NCBI GenBank assembly: GCA_032622095.1
Contig: CP136067.1
Coordinates: forward strand, 174,938,556 to 175,002,555
From: Siphonodentalium dalli
Taxonomy: Eukaryota > Mollusca > Scaphopoda > Gadilida > Siphonodentaliidae
Direction: 5' to 3'
DNA length: 64,000 nt
Position numbers and translations under genes: made by a program. Positions 56,350 through 64,000 of the stretch are shown here, one piece after another. Numbering within the stretch: the first letter of the stretch is position 1; each line of letters begins with the position of its first letter. The notes beneath the pieces are model-generated. The model saw only the letters and a program-made list of their open reading frames with translations, was not told where the DNA came from and searched no databases.

Positions 56350-57070
56350 GTTATGATTACTAATTCTTAATATGAATCCATATCCCCCTTGGGGCTTTCA
56401 ACATGGGTCGGTGTCAATCAAGTTGAACCTAATATGCCCTAACCTCATGTCAGCAGATCTCCATTCTCATTGGTCAATCTTAGCAGGCCAGCATGAAGTA
56501 ACATTCACCGGCATTACCGAACCATTTACAACGGCACCAGTATACTCTTCATCAATGTTTGGGGCGTTATGGGCTTGTTACATGAGCTGGGGCAACTCTG
56601 CTAGCCAGGACAACTCGGTTTGCCGGATGGCCCGGTCTAATGTGCTTGCTTACTGAAAATATGATGTGCTGTTACATGAGACGGGTCAACTCTGCAAACC
56701 GAGATGTCGCGTCCCGTCTTGCCAGTACAACTCGTTTAGCCGGGAAAACTTAGCTCACGTAACAGCGAGTCATTCGGGCTAACCGCGATGACAGTCCCAT
56801 GGCGAACAACCCCTTCAGATAAACTTATATCCTAGCCTATTCATGTGTATCTTCAAGACTGTTCCACCGTGTCCCGATTTTCTCTGCAAATATTACTCAC
56901 AAGCAAAAATTCTCTTGGACATACTTCGAAATAAGTTTTCAACCGCTAGCGATCCGCAATAATCGTCACACTGTGATTATATTTCACTGAATAGTCCAAA
57001 TTGTCACACTCAATAACTGAGAGTTACCCTATATTCAACCAACTGTGTATGACGCTTCCTCCAGCAGGTT
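56350..57070. other. Non-coding stretch with short degenerate repeats
   Basis: GTTACATGAG.....GG.CAACTCTGC is repeated near 56578 and 56674, with related CTAGCCAGG/TTAGCCGGG pieces. The open frame at 56372-56656 has no recognisable domain. Confidence 0.4.
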
Positions 57071-57075
57071 GATAT

Positions 57076-57579
57076 TTAAAGATGGATTATCTCTTTAAAT
57101 AACAAATTTTAAATAGTGGCGTGGGTATAAAATAATAAATATGAACTGAAGACCCCTGTCCGGAAAAGCTTCTATCAATTAATATTGATTTTATTTCGAA
57201 TATTTAATTGGGACCGTTTATGTGTCTATTTTTAGAACAGACCATTAGGATGATAGCATATTGCGATATAGAGCACTGGGCTGTTCCTATGGCTACACAC
57301 AGAAAGTCAAATGTCCCAGTTTGATTGTTTGTACTGTTTTGTTCCATAGTTATAAACGATAATGAGTATAATTAACGTTTATTTGTGACAACTTGAAAAT
57401 TGTACAATAAAAGTTCTTGTCTCTGTTAAGAGTAACCTTTCTAGACTAGAAAATATTCGAAATAAAATTAATATTAATCGACAGAAGCATTTCTGGACAG
57501 GAGTCTTCGATTAAGATCTACTATTTTATACCCCGGTAACTATATAAAACATGTTTACAAAGAGATAATCCACCTTTAA
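57076..57579. mobile_element. TTAA-flanked MITE with ~130-bp inverted ends
   Basis: TTAA occurs at 57076-57079 and 57576-57579. The termini are AGATGGATTATCTCTTT and, in reverse complement, AGGTGGATTATCTCTTT. Inner arms pair GACCCCTGTCCGGAAA...GCTTCT and AATTAATATTGATTTTATTT with the reverse complement around 57440-57510. A truncated relative lies at 8750-9091. The terminal design resembles, but is not identical to, the 12989-15518 MITEs. Confidence 0.7.
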
Positions 57580-59745
57580 CCAGTTGCCAATATTTTGAAT
57601 ATACTTTAATTTGGGATCGGATCATTATATGTGGTTTATTCAGCGAAACAATTAACGTTTTCCAACTGTCGCTGAAATCTCATTGTATTCAGGGTCTTGT
57701 TCTATGAGACAAGATATTCAGATTGTACATGCGAAATTATGCTTCTTTACATCCCCTGTAATCTTATTGCTCATGGAAATTAAATTGTTCTTCGTGTAAG
57801 AAGAGGATGATGAATACATGCTAGTTTATGACCCTATGGTCAACGATACCCGGTATGCACAATCTAAAGTCATGAATGGTCCCATGCTGAACATGCGTGA
57901 GTGACAATTGATTGTAATGATAGGACCGTTACATTGTAAATGCAGCACAATCTATCTTTCTTTAAAGGCGCTATGATAAAAATTATATCTCTGATCTACT
58001 TGGGAGTGGCAAATATGTATGTTGTACAGCTTTTGGAACTTTGGAATATCCATTGTTGTTAGTCTGAGACTTACTCGTATCATAGACAAGTATGGCAAAA
58101 TTTCAGTGCACATAGGATCAAGCCCAACCACGTCAGTATGGACTAATCAGATTATCATTATGTGCACTCTTGACATAGCTGATGTCTCGTTACTAAATTA
58201 TACAGTGTTGTGTCTTGGACAATTTAAATATAACATGTGAGTGTCTGGTCTTTTACACTATATATCTTATACCACATGTGCATGCAATTTCCATGTTCAT
58301 ATTGTCTTTTATTGTGTCTTATTTAAAGTGATTTTTTAATGTATCTGACGCAGATTAGAAAACACCGTGCACCTATCCGTGACGAAATATAAGCTCATAA
58401 GAATGAAAGATATCATTTTCTATATATTTTCTTCCATTTTGATTGCCATCATAAAATATAGTAACCTTTTCATACCTTAAATGCACGTGAGGCCTTAGTT
58501 GTCGAAAATATTCATATTTGTTCCAATCACCGTAAACAGAAAAACATTAAAACGCATACAGTTTCGTTCATATATACCATGACCATTGCGCAAACAGCAT
58601 GTTATCATACAGATTTACTATATTTTACCTAAGCAATAGCCTGATTGTGTTACAGAAGACAGCACAATGCTGGCTAATCACACACAAATGGCAAAAACGC
58701 TCTTTATTCGTTCCATATCAGGAATTCACCAACAAAGAACGCTCTTTGTGTTTACCATCATAATATAAACACCAGAAAAGTAACTTTTTTTATGCTTTTG
58801 TTTACATAACAATGGTCAAATATATGACAATAACATACTGTTTATGCGATATTTCTTATTTGTATACGGACAAAGTCTGTCTACATTTTGTTGTACTTTT
58901 TTGTGGCGGTTTTTGACGGGTGGAAATATTTTCACAGGATACCCACCGCCAAGGCCAACCGTACCTTTAATAAGATTGCATTTTATAGGCAATACTCCCA
59001 ACAACTTAATTCTTTAAAATATGTTCATCTCACACTAAAATATGGCCAGGACCCAATATTGAATTTTCGGGGAAATTTCATATCACATTCTGCTAGAAAT
59101 TTTTTCTTTGGGATTGGAAGTAGCTGAGACCAAGCAAACGCATACTACTGAGCAAATGATCATACGATATAATGATTTAAATAATAAGAGAATAGGTCCA
59201 ATTTGCTACCATTTTAAAACAATAGGAACGAATATAGGAGACATAAGTGATATACATGCAAGTCCTATTTTTCAAATTCAGGTCGCCATTTTGGCAGACA
59301 TCTTTATAATATGGTGTAAATTTTCCCCAAAAACAGTAGTATAATGTAATAACATCCAACTAGAATATACATTTGTACACATTTGATGTAATATGTCCAA
59401 CAAAACAGATTAAACCGACTTCGTTCATATTCTACACTACGGCGGTCATGTTGGACGCCGTCTTGAATTATAGGAAATGCTCAAGGGTGAGAACTCCACA
59501 CCCACCTTGAAATTGATACACATACCACCCAGAATCACAATCCATAGAGAAAAACTTTAACAGAGATTTTGTACTTCACACATATTGCTCCTAATGTAGT
59601 TCCATGCAGTTGTAATCAAATTTCCACCCAAATTGTGGGAAGGAGCGAACCAATTTGTTCACCTTTGGTGGGGGAAGGTGTTTGTAACTCAAAGGTTCAC
59701 CTAAAATGAGAATGGGCCAGTCGAAAAATCAAATATTCATGTATG
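57580..59745. other. Non-coding stretch, nothing recognised
   Basis: No exon or gene is supported. Open frames at 58019-58240, 58888-59127 and 59108-59344 overlap others on the opposite strand and show no domain. Confidence 0.4.
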
Positions 59746-59959
59746 GCTTATTAAATATTCATGTATGGTTTATTAAATATTCATATAAATCATCACATAG
59801 AGTTCTTGATAGTGCAGTCCTGTCGTCATTTTTACACGACCTCAATGCCGCAATTTCTTGTTATCTTGCATATTGTTATGGTGGCTGACAAAATATAACG
59901 TCACATATACACCATTCACTAATCTAAATTATCCTTATATCTATGACTTGTTCGTCATA

Positions 59960-61379
<1,420 letters not shown>

Positions 61380-61848
61380 CTAACTATATCTGAATTCCAC
61401 AGTGTAACTGTAAATTATTTAATTCGTGATATGGAGGGATCACGTATCAATCTACCGATTTTCAAGTCGAACAAAGGACGACGGAAATACCGTATTATGT
61501 TGAACTACCATGCGTCGCATTGTGGTTTTGTTTAGTAGAACCGTTCATAACACGATAGATGTCTACACAGCCTAAATGTGCATTAGTGTAAAACACCGGC
61601 CGGTTTAGCGTCACAAACTCGACAGTAATTTCGTCGTATAACTCTTCACCCGATAGATATACTTTGGTGGACTGGGGGGGGGGGGTGACATACTCTTTTT
61701 ATTATGTTATAGTCTACATGTATTTAGAAACTGACGACTGACGCATATAGATGTGTGTTATTATGGATTAGCCCTTATATAAAACAAATACTAAAGTAAA
61801 AGCCCAGTAAACGATGGTTTACCACACTTTACTCTGTGCCAGTTAAGA

Positions 61849-62790
61849 GGGAGGTAAAGTGGCCAATTCCTGAAATGGGGACCGGTTGAAATCCATGTAT
61901 TTTTGTTTTAAAAGACCAAAAAATGAAAAATATATTTGTTCAATGACATACTACAATAATCCAAGATTAAGTATATCTGATAAGCAATAAATTTGTCATT
62001 CCTAAAAAGATGCATTTGAACATCAAAACAACACGAAATTTTTGAGACGAAAATACTCACTGGTAAGAATATCAAATAGCCAACAGGAGTTATCAACATG
62101 TAGCTAATACTCCCATGCAGTGACAACGTGTAGCGGATTTCCTAGTTTCAAACCTAAAACTCCAGAAATTTGAACCTAATATATATAAACAAACCACCCA
62201 AAAAGACATCCATTTGCAAGAACTATTTCTGAAAACTATGGAGCACCACTTTACTCTCAATAATACATGTATGCAAAAATGTACAGTCCCAAATACCATG
62301 AACAGCGAAATAGCTTTTCATACTTCCTGTTTACCTGCGTCGTGAGTTTCGATTTCGGCTGGAAACAAACAAGATATTCACTTTTCAATTGTAAGCTGTG
62401 CGTGTCGATCAAAGAAACGATCGTCAATAACTTTCTGATGCATCTAACACACACGTATATACTATGTTTTATCAATAAATTGATTCCTTACCGGTCAAAC
62501 GTTGACAGTTTATTAGCTTGAAGTTGATTTCGCGGGGAGAATTTATCAGGTAGGCGGAAGTGCCGAACAACCGGGTTAGGTGTAACTTCGCCAAATTTCA
62601 ATCACGCGGTCGGTATTATAAACCATACACGAAAGATGATATCAACATTAAATAATGACGAGGTGTAGTTTTTCTGCCATATGGTGTAAGTATTTGACAT
62701 TAACATTACGTATTATGTGATATTATTACTAAATATCGTACATATATATTCCGAACTATTTCGGCGGAGTGATATGTTTATTGCATAGCT
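61849..62790. other. Non-coding stretch, nothing recognised
   Basis: A GAGGTAAAGTGG at 61853 faces CCACTTTACTCTC near 62247, possibly the ends of a ~400-bp insertion at the duplication border, but no target duplication was found. Overlapping short open frames on both strands have no recognisable domain. Confidence 0.35.
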
Positions 62791-63310
62791 GTTAATGTTG
62801 GGAACGGGACTACCCGCCCCCGAGACAACCCGCCCCTATGCTATTTTGGGGGCGGGTTGTCCCGATAAATGAGGGCGGGTTGTCCCGAAATTGTTAATAG
62901 TGATTATGTTCTTTGATGATATATTATTAAAGATTTTGATCAACAAAACATGTGTTTATTCATTAATTATGTCAATACGTGGACTGGGATAAAGAATGAC
63001 ACAATGTTTTGACAACTGAACGGCACTTAAGGTAAGTGAAGACTAATTAAAAGGGGTGCTTTCAAAACAAACATTTGATGCAAAATTGCAAATGGTTCAT
63101 TATCACATTGTGTTATCACAAAACTTAGTGATCGGGATTCATCTCACTGATGTTAACTGGAGGTGAGTATACAAACAGCCTTTGAACGATGTCGACGGAA
63201 CTGGGTATATTAACTCTTGAGTGTGGGACATCTTCATTGGGATTTCTTTCGGCCCTTTCGACAATACCGGGGCCAGCCACCCGAACCACTCACTTTAGTA
63301 CACTATCCAG

Positions 63311-63442
63311 GCCAGGAAGATTAGGGAGTTCTGGGATGATTACATGTCCGATCCACCGAGGTTAACAACAGCCAGCTTTCTGAAGAAGTGCTCAAACGTC
63401 TACGGAACGGAGAAGAGACCGGCACAGTGCAGCCAAATTTAG
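63311..63442 (+). other. Exon-like open segment inside the 972-bp element
   Basis: After an acceptor-like CTATCCAG the frame reads ARKIREFWDDYMSDPPRLTT, then ASFLKKCSNVYGTEKRPAQC, SQI and TAG at 63440-63442. AATAAATAAA, a polyadenylation-type signal, follows at 63503. A strong donor (CTGGAG/GTGAGT, 63163) lies upstream. The amino-acid composition is protein-like, but I do not recognise the family. It could be the last exon of a small element-encoded gene or a captured host exon. Confidence 0.35.
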
Positions 63443-63502
63443 TTTTTAATCTTCGTTCATATTCATTCATTCCGTTTTTAATTTTCGTTCCTTAAACTTC
63501 GT

Positions 63503-63512
63503 AATAAATAAA
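63503..63512 (+). terminator. Polyadenylation-type signal inside the 972-bp element
   Basis: AATAAATAAA lies about 60 bp after the TAG of the exon-like segment. A second AAATAAAAA occurs near 63594. Confidence 0.4.
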
Positions 63513-64000
63513 CATATTATCGTTGATGCATTTTTGTGTTCATAAGTTATATTATATTACATGTGTATTTATTGTTGTCCATGTTGTTAAATCAAATAAA
63601 AATCTATAAAAAACAACCCAGTTTCGTTAAACAAACATCTCATAATCCCCTCACACCTCCTAATTAGCCACTGATTACCGCTAATTGATTTTTGGGGGCG
63701 GGTTGTCCGGGGGCGGGTTGTCTCAGAGTGAAAGGGGGCGGGTTGTCTCGGGGGCGGGTAGTCACGGACCCATAATGTTTACGTCGAAATTCCTTCGAGA
63801 TTTTTCGTAAAACTTGATGCCGACTGTAAGTAATCGCTGTCGCGATCGCTTATGAAAACAACACAGTGTTACTCAGTAACCGATTATCCAATTGTGTGAT
63901 GGACCATGTGTTGTCATAACAGCCAGTCCCTTTTATTTTCAACATCGTAAAATAAGCACATTTATCAACACAGGAACGATAACTCCAGCAATGGCTGACA

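Larger units (their letters stand above)
62800..63771. mobile_element. 972-bp DNA-transposon-like element with GC-box subterminal repeats
   Basis: The left end GGGAACGGGACTACCCGCCC and the reverse complement of the right end, GGGTCCGTGACTACCCGCCC, continue together as CCGAGACAACCCGCCCC. This gives a ~37-bp terminal inverted repeat with about three mismatches. Flanks TTAATGTT (62792-62799) and ATAATGTT (63772-63779) form an 8-bp target duplication with one mismatch. GGGCGGGTTGTC recurs five times directly (62851, 62873, 63696, 63711, 63736) and once inverted (62824). An 8-bp duplication and subterminal repeats point to hAT, but the G-rich ends are not those of a family I recognise. No transposase was found. 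Confidence 0.7.

Noticed and set aside
61852-62260. A MITE bounded by GAGGTAAAGTGG and CCACTTTACTCTC.
   Set aside because: The arms are only about 12 bp and no target duplication or second copy is visible, so it was not listed as an element.

Overview
The window is nuclear DNA of an animal. It has spliced coding exons with GT/AG borders, polyadenylation signals, Krüppel-type C2H2 zinc-finger arrays, Ty3/Gypsy LTR retrotransposons, several LINE types, MITEs, minisatellites and satellite DNA. The constant scatter of short palindromes such as TACATGTA and ACCGGTA, the finger/linker style ([16 protein letters not shown]) and the repeat mix fit a marine invertebrate, most likely a lophotrochozoan such as a mollusc. 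That assignment is an inference. No bacterial-type gene, operon or CRISPR array is present.

Layout. 1-7.8 kb is AT-rich non-coding DNA with inverted repeats and foldback MITEs. 7.87-16.3 kb carries one multi-exon plus-strand gene. Its exons resemble the DUF4806-type family (a CYWP motif, an NW-G...K-K-F block, a WLR..DR.GGR block), with a polyadenylation signal at 16310. Its introns hold a cluster of TTAA-flanked MITEs, one with a nested hAT-like MITE. 16.3-21.4 kb is non-coding: a weak HARBI1-like relic, a degenerate tandem region, a 24-bp minisatellite and a GC-rich stretch. 21.4-32.75 kb holds two near-identical copies of a ~2.66-kb block with decayed zinc-finger genes. Between them are a young Ty3/Gypsy element (24139-28854) inserted into a ~60-bp minisatellite, and a tRNA-derived SINE-like sequence. 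A second, reverse-oriented Ty3/Gypsy element lies at 33414-37835, followed by a reverse LINE fragment (38087-39250).

39.4-41.7 kb and 59.7-61.85 kb are two copies of a ~2.1-2.4-kb block. Each has an apparently intronless, TATA-box zinc-finger gene on the minus strand, of 8 and 13 intact fingers. 44-47.2 kb is dominated by a ~168-bp satellite whose every unit contains a G-run/C-run hairpin. It runs straight into a decayed LINE (47.2-50.68 kb), which abuts a third zinc-finger array (50.68-52.75 kb, plus strand) containing eight almost identical fingers. Behind it are an SGNH-like fragment, a LINE that kept its endonuclease and C-terminus but lost its reverse transcriptase, another LINE end and a TTAA MITE. 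The right end has a 972-bp DNA-transposon-like element (62800-63771) with GC-box-like repeats, an 8-bp target duplication and a small gene-like interior.

The genes do not form a pathway. The picture is a repeat-rich accessory region where KRAB-less C2H2 arrays expand by tandem and segmental duplication amid active and decayed transposons. Most coding sequences other than the two TATA-driven zinc-finger genes and the DUF4806-like gene belong to mobile elements or relics.
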